The notes below the pieces were generated by a model. It saw only the letters and a program-made list of their open reading frames with translations. It was not told the origin of the DNA and did no database searches. Below are positions 33,110-44,365 of a DNA stretch of 64,000 bases, one piece after another. The stretch comes from Alligator mississippiensis (Eukaryota > Chordata > Crocodylia > Alligatoridae): contig NC_081824.1 of the NCBI RefSeq assembly GCF_030867095.1, positions 347,732,203-347,796,202 of the forward strand, written 5' to 3'. Within the stretch, counting starts at the first letter, position 1, and each line of letters opens with the position of its first letter. The translations under genes were made by a program, and so were the position numbers.

Positions 33110-33265
33110 TGGATCCTAGGCCCTTAATCCTCCTTTCTGAGTTGCCACATTTGTAAAATAAGGCTAATCATTCTTTACTACAGAAGGATATTGTGAGCAT
33201 TAATTAGTGAATGTATGTGAAGTGCTTCGGATCCTTAAAGGTTATACAGATGTTAATTTATGCAG
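33110..33265 (+). repeat. MIR/L2-like 3' fragment
   Basis: ACATTTGTAAAATAAGGCTA, then GATATTGTGAGCATTAATTA and GTATGTGAAGTGCTTCGGA, follows the order of ancient MIR/L2-type 3' ends. Diverged. Confidence 0.55.
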
Positions 33266-34645
33266 ATAGCTAAAGGTGGTAAAGGGGAATAATTATTATC
33301 TCTTACCTGTGCACAGTATTAGAAAAGCATTAATTCTTTCACCCACTGAAGAACAGGAAATAGCACTGTGAGAAGCCCACACTTTAAGAGTGAGAGAGCA
33401 CTCTTATCAGATTTAACACTCTTTTCCATTTAAGGGAATGCAATCAGCTCTGTTGTATTTCCCTTGCAAATGAGCTTAGCTAACTCCTTCTAGTTAGCTT
33501 TGCAGTAGCTGCTTCTCATTTCTCAGTGCTGCTTTCATCTACTGTGTATCTATATTTAATTATGAGTCTCTAATGTTAGTGATTAGTGGAGTCTCACATG
33601 TTCCTGTTTTAGAACATAGAATTTAGGTCACATGAGATTTGCCTCAAATGAATACTTATGCTTAGATCTATAGATAGATAAATGAAGTGCATAAAAGGAA
33701 TCATTTAATCTCACTGCATTCTAAAATGCAATCTGTTAATGAAAGATTTGTGTTCTCACAAATACTATAAAATGGTTTGGATAAAGCCTACAATGTAATT
33801 GGCTTAAAAGGATTGAAAATAGCAAAATAAATTTGTTTCAGAAGAATAGGGCTTCAACATCAAGCAGACCATTGGGCCATATGACAAAATAATGGCACAC
33901 TATAAATCCTGGTGAGATATCCATCCTGTTAGGGAAAATAGAAAGAGAAAACTTTCTGTACAGTTCTGTTTGTGAAATTTCCCTCAGTGGGGGTTTTGTA
34001 GCCTCTGCTTCTGTAGAATAAGCAAGAAGTTCAGTCTCTAGTGATGCTGTGACCAAACAAATAGGAAGTCAGATACTGAAGCCATAGATACTGTTTCTTT
34101 CACAGCTCATCCTCTGACTTTACCCTTTATAGTCCCAGAAACTATCCTTAAAGGGGGTTTCCATTGCATATAAAGAGACTTAGCTGCAAATGTGAGGTAA
34201 TCAGATGCAGCACTTTTCTATGTATGCCCTCACAATGGGTTTCTCTATAGATCCAAGGAAAGCAGGAATGATTATAAAGAGAAGGTAATGAAGGCCATAA
34301 GAACTTTAGACCTACCTACACTGAGCACCCGAGGTCATGCAGTCATATGAGATGAACATTATTATTACTATTATTATTGCTATTGTTGTTATTGTTATTA
34401 ATTATGATAATATTGTTATCATTAATGATAATAATAATGCATTCTGGTCCTTATACATGTAAAGAAAAGTTTGGACGTATATCTGTCTGTAAATGGCTTG
34501 AAACAGGACATTTAGGAGATATGAACTGTCCTATTTCTTTTAAGTGAAAGTAGCTGCTATTGGGGTACCATGTGAATTACAGTTAGGGTCCTGAAATGCC
34601 TGAATTCAACCATGGCTTTATGAGGGGCACTCGGGTACATACAGA
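33266..34645. other. AT-rich sequence with ATT microsatellite
   Basis: Imperfect (ATT)n/(AAT)n at 34358-34438. No gene recognised. Confidence 0.5.
34358..34438. repeat. Imperfect (ATT)n microsatellite
   Basis: Interrupted ATT/GTT units pass into AAT units, so the tract is partly self-complementary. Confidence 0.85.
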
Positions 34646-35460
34646 CATTCAGGGAGGTTAGTGAGAGGTTAGATCATGTTATAAATGACTACCCAATCTA
34701 ACTTAGTTTGCCCAGGTGCAGACCTTACACTGATCCCTAGTTAGGTTGACCTAAGTGCAAACTGTACGGAAGTTTAGGAAAGTTAGATCAGTCTAAAAAT
34801 ACTAACTAAGAAACACAATCTTAGTTAACTATACCTTGGAGGTAGTCTAACTTAGATTAGGTCCAGTGAGACCGATTGAATTGAACTTCTGAAGAAGTTG
34901 TCAATGCAGCCCTGGGGCTAGGAAAGCCTAGCTGCTGGCCCTAACCCTGGGGCTATACTTTACCTACGCATCCCCTCCACTCCCATCACCAGGCTATTTT
35001 TAGCCTCCTGACCCCTCATCCCATCCCCAAATGGACAACCCCACCTATGGACCAGCCAAGCCCTTCCCACCCTTCCCCCCCACCCCATTCCACAAGATGC
35101 CTCTGGTGCTGGTTTTACTGGCATTCACCAGTGCTGGGAACCAAGGAAATAAGTTGGGGAGGGGAGGGTTGTTTCACTGGGGGGGGAGGTGGGGATTGTT
35201 CAAGGGTCTAAAAATAGCTCCTGGTCCTGTAGGGAAGACAGGCTACAAACCTTCCCTCATGGATCCTGCTAGCTCCTCTGATCCTGCCAAATCCTCCCAG
35301 ACCCCATCAACCCCCACTGTGTACCCTGCTTGCCCCCCAATCCCTAAGGTCCCCCCCCTGCAGACCCTGCTTGGCTCCCTACTACCCTCCCATCCCAACT
35401 TACCTTAGATTGGGTGGCCATTTTTAACTCAATCTAGCCTCCCCCTAACCTCTCTGAATG
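34646..35460. repeat. 815-bp foldback element
   Basis: The left end CATTCAGGGAGGTTAG and the reverse-complemented right end CATTCAGAGAGGTTAG match at 15 of 16 positions. Complementarity continues inwards (GACTACCCAATCTAA against GGCCACCCAATCTAA). The interior is GC-rich with CCCC-rich frames (35031-35408) that look compositional. Target duplication unresolved. Confidence 0.75.
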
Positions 35461-36127
35461 AATATATATAACTCACTCATCTTATAGGCACTGAGAGGTC
35501 AATGTGTGGAAGAGTATTGGGTGGGAAACAGTCTGTAACTAGGAGTAAGCCTGATGGATGGGCAGCTTTGTGTATACCCATATGTTGCTATACTACTGCA
35601 GCTCGTTTAACCTTTTTAGTCAGAACTGTCTGGAACAAAAAAGTAATTGCCTGTCAAGTGCTGCATCCTAAAGATAGTATGTAACATCTCTGCAACAGAT
35701 ATAAGTATGCTTACACTTTTTTTACATGTCTGTCTTGTCCTCATGAACTTTCATTAAAATATATATTATATTACTATTAAGTTGGATTAGCATCCAGATG
35801 GCAGGAAGCAAACTTTTCTGGTATACCATCTAGAATCTACCAGCAGTATGTTTTTGTAGTTCTTCTTCTAGGTGACCCAGATGCAGCTTTAATTTGTATT
35901 CATTCCTAAAGTAAATTATGGTGATCTAAAGAAAAGACTTTCATCAGTGAGTCCAAAAAGTGGGTCAATCCACTGATGGTCATGCCATTACTTTATAGAA
36001 AGTTGTTACTTGCCAATACAGAAAAATCACTGTTGAGATAATTTAAGATTGGCTCATGGGGAAAACAGCCATGTGCCAATGATAACCACTTGCACCAGAA
36101 TTAAATTTATAGAACACTGTAATTACT
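35461..36127. other. No feature recognised
   Basis: AT-rich unique-looking sequence. Confidence 0.5.
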
Positions 36128-37241
36128 GGGCACATTTACACATACACCCCACCACACATTTGGTAGTGTGTGCAGTCATTTACCCTCTGGTATGGTGCAG
36201 TCCCAGAAGGGCACAGGTCATTTCCAACCCTACTGCAGAGTAGGGCTGTGCGAAACTTTAGTAGCCAGTATGATTCGAAGGAGATTCGGCCCAATTCGGC
36301 GGCCGAATCTCTGAATCTGAATCAAATCAGGAGACCCATCAATCTCTCCGAATTGATTCGGAAGCCTCTGAATTGATTCAGAAAGATTCAGAGATTTGGC
36401 CGTAGACTGTACAGGCAGGCAGTAGGTAGTGCCAGCGGGAGCAGCTGGGGGAGTAGCTGGATGAGCCCTGACTTGAGCCGGCAGCCCTGGGAAAAGCCAC
36501 GGCTCGTCCATCTGCTCATCTGGCTGATCCCCTGCCGAGGCAAGGCAAGCAGTGCTGGCAGCCCTAGGAGAAGCCACAGGGGCTGGGGGGAATGATTGGG
36601 AGCTGGGGGATCAACCCAGGAGCTGGGGAATTGAACCAGGAGCTGGGGGGGAACAAACAGGGGCTTCCCCCAGCTTTCAGTTTGATTCCCAAGCTCCCAA
36701 TCATTCCCCTCCAGCCCCTGCAGCTTCTCCTGAGGCTGCTGGCTCAAGCCAAGGCTCATCCGGCTGCTCGCCCAGGTGCCCCCCACCAGGGCAAGGCAGG
36801 TAGTGCTGGCACACTTTGGAGAAGCTCTGGGGGTTGGGGGGAATGATTGGGGAGCTGGGGGATCGAACCAGGAAATGGGGAATTGAACTGGGAGCTGGAG
36901 GGAAGCCGCTGTTTATTCCCCCAGCCCTGGATCATTCCCCCCAGTTCCCAGTTCAATCCCCCAGCTCTTGCGGCTTCTCCCAGGGCTGCCAGTACTGTAT
37001 ATTCTATGGCTGAATAAGATTCAGGGCTGGATATCTTTGGATTTGGATTTGGCCAAATCGAATTTGGCCAAATCGAATCACTGTCCTGCCAAATCCAAAG
37101 TGAATACTTTCTGCTTTGCACAGACCTACTGTGCAGTAGCGGCCCTGTCCCAGTGCCTGCTGATACTACATGGCCATAGTGACAAGCTACATCACCATAA
37201 CTCATCATTATGGTGATGTAGCATCTCGTGTAGACTCACCC
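36128..37241. repeat. Foldback MITE interrupted by another element
   Basis: The left end GGGCACATTTACACAT and the reverse-complemented right end GGGTGAGTCTACACGAG belong to the CTACACA/CTACATG family. A perfect 15-bp hairpin near the right end pairs 37186-37200 with 37208-37222 (core CTACATCACCATAA). The middle is occupied by the element at 36241-37128. Confidence 0.65.
36241..37128. mobile_element. Probable hAT-like element nested in a foldback
   Basis: The left end TAGGGCTGTGCGAAAC and the reverse-complemented right end TAGGTCTGTGCAAA are inverted repeats. The flanking octamers CTGCAGAG and CTGTGCAG agree at only 5 of 8 positions. Near both ends lie GATTCGG/CGAATC-type repeats. The interior holds direct and inverted copies of a GGGGGGAATGATTGGGAGCT block (36586, 36834 and inverted copies near 36690 and 36930), so it is itself internally folded. 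Confidence 0.65.
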
Positions 37242-39595
37242 ACCGTTAGCCAAACTGAGATTGCTGCAGCAGAGACTACGGTGATTTCACAGGGGACTAT
37301 ATACAAAGGAAGTCGGCAGAACTACACCATTAAAGGTTTGTAATATAAAATCCATACAGAAACTCACAGGGGTTTAGAAAGAAGGGAGGGATTGGTCCTG
37401 CCTATATTTGAAACACTGGCTCAAAAGAAACAAAATATTTTTAAAAAAGGGGTGTTGAGAATAGCTAACCATCCCCTTTAGAAGAGCCAAGTTGTTGTTC
37501 TGTAACTTCCTATGGTAACACCTAGAAACCATAAAAAAACATTGTTAACTCTGTACAATCATGTACAATCACATAAAATCATAAAGAGTTTACAATATGA
37601 ATAGATAAAATAGGCAAATAAAAAATAGAGAAAGAGGAACTAATACAAAATGGGATTCTGTTGTAAAACTAAGGACCTCTGGTACAGAAAGACTGAGTGA
37701 ATTTGGCCTAGTTTACAGAAATCTCAAACTTCCTTGAACATTGAGAACATAGGGCCATATCTCCATCTCAGTCCAAGACCTTAACAAGGCAGTCCTTCCA
37801 ACTTTTTGTATCCTCTTCCCTTCTTTCATATTCAGAAAATAGTTTAGATATGTATCTGCTGGCCCACATAATCCCTCCCACTACTAATCAAGTTATAAAC
37901 CTTAAGAATTCCCCTACCTCTGTATGGGCTCTATGAAACAAAGTGCAGCTATGTTAGAGAGAAGGATGTTTGTTCTCCCTCGTGCTGCCATCCGCGAGCA
38001 AAATATTGGTTTTGTATCTAGGCAACATGAAGGCTGGTTTGATAATATGGCTATTCATCTTCTGCCGAAACACAAGTGGAACCACCTTGCCCAGACTCAA
38101 TTGCCAACAAGTTGGCTTGCAGGAGGTCTGTCAGAAGGCAGGGTAGAGATACATCTTTACAAACTGACTAAATGAGATATAGATAAAAAGCACAAGCTTT
38201 GATGAGCCCAAGTCCAATGAAGTAGACTTTTAGCTGTATAGCTAAATTAACTATAGAGGTAGTTTCTGCATCCACAGATAACAATCTAGACTGAAACACT
38301 GACAATATATTATATTTTGCCAGTGCACATTTTCTATATTTCAGAATTGTTCTTTTACAAGTAAATTATGTGAGACTTATCAAACAAAACTTGTACTGAT
38401 GCCAAGTTTCAAGCTCATGTTTAAACCATCCGCTTTCCACCCCAAGGATAACGTGTACAAAATTTTTCATGTGGGGAAAAGTGGTTTGTTTTGTTTTTTC
38501 ACTCTGTTTTAGCTCAGAAACAGAATAATGATTTTTGTTCAAATTTTCAAAACCCAAATTCATCTTCAGATGAAATCTTTTAGGCCAGAATAGAGAATTT
38601 TTTCTGAAAGTGTATGCATGTCTAATGGGTATCATAATAGAAACTTTTGCAAGTTTGATTATAGCATTCACTCATAAGCAAGGTTAAGTGAGATATATTT
38701 AGCAATAGCAATTGGGTTAGGAGTCCAAATTTTGATGGTGGTTGAACTGTAGCAGCAGGAGGCATCACAGTAGCACAATAATATAGCTGATGGAAATGGA
38801 AGCATACTTTTTCAATTTATTGTCCTTATGTCTTGGATAGTAATAATAAATGGGAGACCAGGAAGGGAATAGCTAGATGATCCTGACCTGATAAACTGGA
38901 AATTAAATGTTCTTCATGTTTAATACCATAATAGTGGTGTTGAGTAAAGAGTATAATATATGCTCTAACCTCATTTTGTTTTGCCAGTAAACAAACTTTA
39001 TGTTAATGCTGAAAAGGAGGACAGACTCGAGAGAGCAGAGCTAGAGGAAGGCAGAACATTGCTCTTTGTTTCCATCACAGCAGGCTAGATTTTACACCTT
39101 CACAGTTTGCAGTATTAGATTGTAGGTTTTCCTTCTTCTTTCCGAGATGGAACAGAAACATTAAAAAAACCTAAAAGGCATGACCTGCCTTAAAGGAAAG
39201 TATGATGAAAAAAAGGAGCGGAAATTCCCAAGGGAGAGAGCCTCTTGCCCTTGGGTTTGTTTTATTCTGTCACTCCTTGGAGTATCAGTAGAGCAAATGT
39301 GTGTGTGTGTGGGGGGGGGGGGGGGGGGGGGGGGAGGACACTAGTGTAAACAGATATATATATAATTCTTCACTTTTTTAGTGAATTGGGTCCAGCACTG
39401 TAGCCAAACTGACACAGGCCAGATTCTGTCACCTTGACTGTTGACCCCTTACTTCCCAGACCTTTGTCAGTGTGTTTAAACATAAGCTATATAGTCTGAC
39501 TGAAATCAAGGATACTCTGGAAGTTCATCCCAAGGATCACAACATTGGTAGTGTGCAAGTCTCTACACCATGTCAATGACCTCAAGAGTGATGCC
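37242..39595. other. AT-rich sequence without recognised gene
   Basis: The 83-codon frame at 37924-38175 has no recognisable domain. A G homopolymer lies at 39311-39334. Confidence 0.45.
39297..39334. repeat. (GT)n followed by a 24-G homopolymer
   Basis: Seven GT units run directly into 24 consecutive G. The tract is able to form G-quadruplexes and is prone to sequencing-length error. Confidence 0.9.
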
Positions 39596-39603
39596 ATCTA
39601 GAA

Positions 39604-39824
39604 CATTGGTTCCCAACCTCAGGACATGACCCAAATCAGTAGGGTTGCAAAGGACCCACACACACATGCACATGTACACTCACGCACATGGCCCAGGAGC
39701 AGTGGGCAGGCAGGGGGGGTGGGGCTACTGCACACAAAGGGGGCAATGGCAGCTCCCCTGCCCCCTGGCCACCACTACCGCCACTGCTGCACTCCGCTCC
39801 CAGCAGCCCCTGCAGCGCTGGGTT

Positions 39825-39861
<37 letters not shown>

Positions 39862-39882
39862 GAAAAAGGGTGGGAACCACTC
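39604..39882. mobile_element. hAT-type non-autonomous element, perfect 8-bp TSD
   Basis: ATCTAGAA flanks both ends (39596-39603 and 39883-39890). Termini CATTGGTTCCCAACCT and, reverse-complemented, GAGTGGTTCCCACCC are of the CAGTGGTTCCCAAC hAT type. At 279 bp it has no coding capacity. It contains a CACACA-rich patch at 39655-39690. Confidence 0.92.
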
Positions 39883-39890
39883 ATCTAGAA

Positions 39891-40469
39891 TTTTGTACAC
39901 CTGGTATGGTCACCCATGGCAGCAAGGTCAAGAGCAAGGTTTCCAGAGCAACAGCCATCCAAAACCAAAAATGAAAGTTCTCAATGGTGAAGAAGGGAGA
40001 CAAAGAAGGAAAACTTCACAAGGGCTGCAAATATAAATGAAGGCTACAGCAGAACAGAAACCTCTAGTTGTCTAGATTTTCTTTGCCATCAGATTAAGGT
40101 TTCTTTCCCATGAATTATAGTGCAGTTGCTGATCCTCAGTGGTATCTTCACATTAAATAAAGACACACACCTGCATTTTCCATGAACAGCGAGTCCTACA
40201 GCAACAGGCAAGTGGCAACAGAGGCAGGTGATAGTGATTACTGGAAGCCCTACATGGAGACAGTGATTGTAGGATGGTTGCTTAATACTTGGAACTGAAC
40301 AGATGTGCCATTTAGCAACTGCAATCATGATGGAGCAGGCCTATTTAGGATCCACTCTGCTCACCCCATATGGGAAGGGGATTAGAAAAGATGCCATAAA
40401 CATAATATGTCTCACTTCACCTGATTGGAAAACCATGTCCAGTGGGTTCATTCTATCTGTGCACTGAAT
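39891..40469. other. No feature recognised
   Basis: Unique-looking sequence; some of it may be the diverged 5' part of the adjoining LINE. Confidence 0.4.
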
Positions 40470-42776
40470 CAAGAAATAAAGTTTGAACCTGGAACATCTA
40501 TACCCTGATGGATAAGTCCAGTGGTGACTAACTGGACTACAGGGCAGTGCTAGTGGCCAGAAAACTTGCATGATTTGATATTGATATTGCTGCACTTAGT
40601 GAGACCAGATGTACAGGGGAGAGGCAGCTCACAGAGTATGATGGTGGCTATGCCTTCTTTTGGAAAAGAAAAGTTGACAAAAACAGACACATTCATGAAT
40701 GACTGGTACCTCCTGAGACTGGGGGGGGCACAATCTCTGGGCGATAGTGTCGGTGGCAGGGTGGTGAGCGGAGACTTCCTGAAGAAGCTAGCAGGGGCTG
40801 GGGTGGGGGGAGAAGGGTGGTGAACAGTGACCACCTGCAGAAGCTGGCAGTGGCTAATCTTAGGGGGGTACGTGCCTCCCCTACGAGTTGCCTGTGGACA
40901 CATTCATGGCATTGGTTTTGTTATCATAACAAAGATGTCCAGTTACCATCAGTGATCATCACATGACCCCCAGTCTTCCATTGACTAGTGCACAACATGC
41001 AACAGTCATCAGTGCATATAAGCTGACCCTTGATGCAGATAACAAAACAAAGGAAGAATTCTATTCTAAACTCAACCAAGTCCTCTCATCTGTCCCCAAA
41101 GAAGATAAAATAATTCTTCTTGGCAATTTCAATGCTATAGAGTGGGCAGGGACTCTGAGCCATAGAAAGGAGCACTTGGAAAGGATGGGGTGGGGAAAGC
41201 CAGTTGAAATGGAATTTTCCTCCTGGGCAAGTGTTCAGAACATGATCTCTTCAAATTCCCTATTCCATCAAAGCAACAAATGAAAGACATCACTTATGCG
41301 CCCCCACTCAAAACACTGGCAACTGACTGACTAATTATAGTGTGTGCCTGGATCATTGTGAAGTCCATTTCACCAGAGCTATGACTAGCACAGATGACTG
41401 TGGGACTGACTAATCATCATTTGATATGTTCCATAATGTGTATTCATATCAACCCAAAACAGCGTAAATGAAAGAAGCAACCAAGGAAAAGGTTCAATAC
41501 TGAGTGCTTTTCACTTAGTGAGAAAATGTTTAACTTTCCTGATGATCTTGACACCCCTGATCACTGGGAGAGCCTCAAGAAAGGATTCTGTGATGCTTCT
41601 CCACAAAGAAACATCAGGGCTGGTTTGATAAGAATGATAAGGAAATTCAAGCTTTTATTGACAGAAAAAGGAAAGCCCTCAAAGTGTGGCAGAGTGCCAT
41701 TAACTCCAAACAGAAGCAAGATATTCATCACCACGTTAAAGCAGAGACCCAGGGGAAAATTTGAGAGCAAAGGAACAAGTGGTGGGAGGACAAAGCAAGA
41801 GATCCAAAAGTATCCTGATAGCCATGATATGTGTAGTTTCTTGAGTCCAACCAAAGCTACCTATCTCACCAACTACATGCCATCCTTCTGAATATCTGAA
41901 AACATGAACAGATTTCCAGTGACTTGAGAGGTGCCAGAATTGTAACCATATTAAAGAAATAAAATAAAACAGATTGCAGGAATTACCATGGCATTTCTTG
42001 GAAGATCCTTGCCCACATTCTCCTCAGTTGACTCACTCCCCTTGCTGAGGCGATTCTACCTGAGTCCCAATGTGATTTAGCTCCATTCAGAGGTACAATA
42101 GATATGATCTTTTTTGCTAGACAGCTGCAGGAGAAGTTCCATGAGCAACACAGAGAGCTTTACATGGTCTTCAGTGATGTGACTAAGGCCTTTGATTAAA
42201 TCAACAGAGAGGGCCTATTAATTATCCTGATAAGATCTGGATACCCGCCAAAATGTGTTACCATCATCAGACTTCTCCATGATGACATGACAGCAACTAA
42301 GTAATGGTTCAGAAACAGACCCCTTCAAAATTAGAACTGGAGTCAAGCAAAGATGCATGATTACACCAACATTTTTTCCCATCTGCATTACAGCTATTCT
42401 GCACCTCATGGCTGATAGACTTCCATCTGGAGTCAGCATCCAGTATCACATGGACAGGAATCTCTTTAACATCAAACAATTACGTTCCGAATCCAAGATA
42501 ACCAACACCTCCATTACTGGTCTTCAGTATACTGATGATTGCATCATGTATTCCTGTTCAATAGAAGAGCTCCAGGACACTCTCAATTGCTTGTGTGAAG
42601 CATATGAAATGCTTGGACTCACTGTCAGCTTCATGAAACCAAGATGCTTTACCAACCTACCACGAAGCAACCAGCTGCTCCATTATATATTACTAGTAGA
42701 GGGCAGTCCTTGCAGAATGTTGAGCATTTCTTCTACCTGGGTAGTCATCTTTCCCAAAAAGGAAACACTGATGATA
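40470..42776 (+). pseudogene. Dead APE-type non-LTR retrotransposon (endonuclease + RT)
   Basis: Several frames together follow an endonuclease-reverse transcriptase protein. Endonuclease start: SETRCTGERQLTEYDGGYAF at about 40597. Mid-endonuclease: LTSAQHATVISAY and KEDKIILLGNFNA (40963-41140 region); the usual GDFN motif reads GNFN, losing a catalytic Asp. Linker: LDTPDHWESLKKGFCDAS at about 41545. Reverse transcriptase block A MVFSDVTKAFD is followed by a stop at about 42198. Block B is VKQRCMITPTFF at about 42345. Block C is QYTDDC at about 42527. Multiple stops and frameshifts are present. It differs from CR1; I cannot fix the clade (RTE- or L2-like are candidates). It ends where the repeat at 42777 begins. 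Confidence 0.8.
40713..40910. repeat. GC-rich insertion within the LINE endonuclease
   Basis: The endonuclease frame is interrupted after 40712 and resumes near 40910-40965. The intervening 190 bp contains two related halves (GTGGTGAGCGGAGACTTCCT and GTGGTGAACAGTGACCACCT, each followed by GAAGCT), a short imperfect tandem repeat. Confidence 0.55.
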
Positions 42777-44163
42777 GTGGCAGAGCACCACTGGGGCGCT
42801 TGCCACTTAAGGGCTGTTGCAGGCTCTGAGTGTGCCTGCTTTGTGAGCAGCAGGGGAAAAGCCTCCTCTCAGGCACCAATTTTGAGGGGGAAGGTGGAAG
42901 GCAAACCACTGTCAGTGTTTGCCACTTTAAGGAGGATAGCAGGCAACAGATAGGTGCAGGCTAGCCCTAATGAGGTAGCCATTTTAAGATCCTGGTTCTC
43001 AGGGCTGGAAAGCAGTTTTGCTGCCAGCAGCTGAGGGAACAATACCACCTAGCTGTCCCATGGTTCAGGAACATATTGGACGTAAAGGTGGGGCTATAGG
43101 GGAGGAGGCCCCATGGTCCTGGGCACGACCTGAAACTGCACCCTGCCGGTGAACAGTGGCCTGGTGGGACTCCCTGTGGTGAGGGAGTCCTCAAGAAATG
43201 CCAGGCCAGTTACCTCCCCAGTGAAAGGTGGGTAGGGACGACTTAACCCCAGCCCCCACCATCCTGGTGGGTGATAGCATCACAGGGGCGTGGGGCCAGG
43301 TATGCCCATGGGTAGTACCTGAGCCCATAGGGGTGTAAGACCCCAGAGAGGAGTAGCAGGGTCAGGCACACCTATGCAAGGGGCATCTGAGCCCATTGAG
43401 TTATAAGACCCTGGAGTCCAAGGAAGGGATGAAAGTTGCTCTGTTGATGCCCTGGCCAAGAGCTGAGTGTGTTGATGCCCCGGCCAAGGGACGAGTGTTT
43501 TGACGCCTTGGGGTAAAGCCTTTGGGTGCCCAAGGCTCTGGAAGGTGGCATAGAGATGGAGCCACAAGTGAAAGGGGTGAGTTATCAGCTCCACAATTGT
43601 GTACTAGTGTGCATATTACTCAGTGAGGGGGCAGGGGCAGAGTCAGCCCAGTGTTCTGCTAATTGCCCAGGAACCATTCAGATGAGGGTCACAGGAGAGA
43701 CCCAAAAGGATGCGCCAGGGCTGGCCAGGGAGTGCAGAGTCAAGCCTGATGGCCCTCCGGGGTTGCTTAAGGGAGTGGGGTGGGGTGAATGTGGCCCAGT
43801 AAGGGGCATGAGCAAAAGAGGCCTGGTGAGAGAGGGTGGAGCGAGAGAGGCCCTAATGACAGGAGGGCAGTATGATTGAGGCCCTTGAACAGGGAGAGAG
43901 GCCTAACACTGCACTGAGAGACCTAATACTGCACTGAGTTGGGCCCGGCCTCAAGTTGGAGCATAGTGCAACTCACGGGAACATCAGTGATGGGGCATGA
44001 TAGGGGTAGGTAGGAGTTGTCTCTTTACAGCCTGGGAACAGCAGGGTGCTTGAAGGGCAGCCTCCTGCCTAGTTAACATCTCAATTATTTAACAACAAGG
44101 CATAGCAGGAGAGTAAGGTGGGCAGCTTGCTTAAAGACAGGTGGGTGGGTCAGTACTGTGACC
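42777..44163 (+). repeat. Long LTR-like repeat, copy 1
   Basis: Begins TGGCAGAGCACCACTGGGGC and parallels 59095-60673 throughout. Shared blocks are GCCACTTTAAGGAGG, AACTGCACCCTGC, AATGCCAGGCCAGTTACC, CCTGAGCCCAT with CAAGACCC-type tandem units, and the end block GGGCAGCCTCCTGCCTAGTT with AACAAGGCATAGCAGGAGAG. Its right end is degraded. No coding potential recognised. Confidence 0.8.
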
Positions 44164-44184
44164 AAATGATATATATGCCTGTCA

Positions 44185-44365
44185 GATTGCTGAAATTGAA
44201 GTGGAAGAGGAAGCAGAAAGCAGAGTAGCAGATCAGCCATGGAGTGTAGAGCAGGAAGCAGAAAGCAGAACAGTAGGCAGGGAGGGGAAGGGATCAGAGT
44301 GGCATTTGCCTGCCAAAAAGTTTGGCCCCTACCAAATAAATACATGCAGTGGCCCCCAAAAATTC
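44185..44365 (+). repeat. Interspersed repeat, copy A
   Basis: Matches 50870-51035: AGCAGAAAGCAGAGTAGCAG, then GGATCAGAGTGGCATTTGCC and ACCAAATAAATACATGC, in the same order and orientation. Unclassified; contains AGCAGAAAGCAGA direct repeats. Confidence 0.8.

Noticed and set aside
43280..43594. 104-codon minus frame
   Set aside because: Falls entirely inside the LTR-like repeat's minisatellite region and is not preserved in the other copies.
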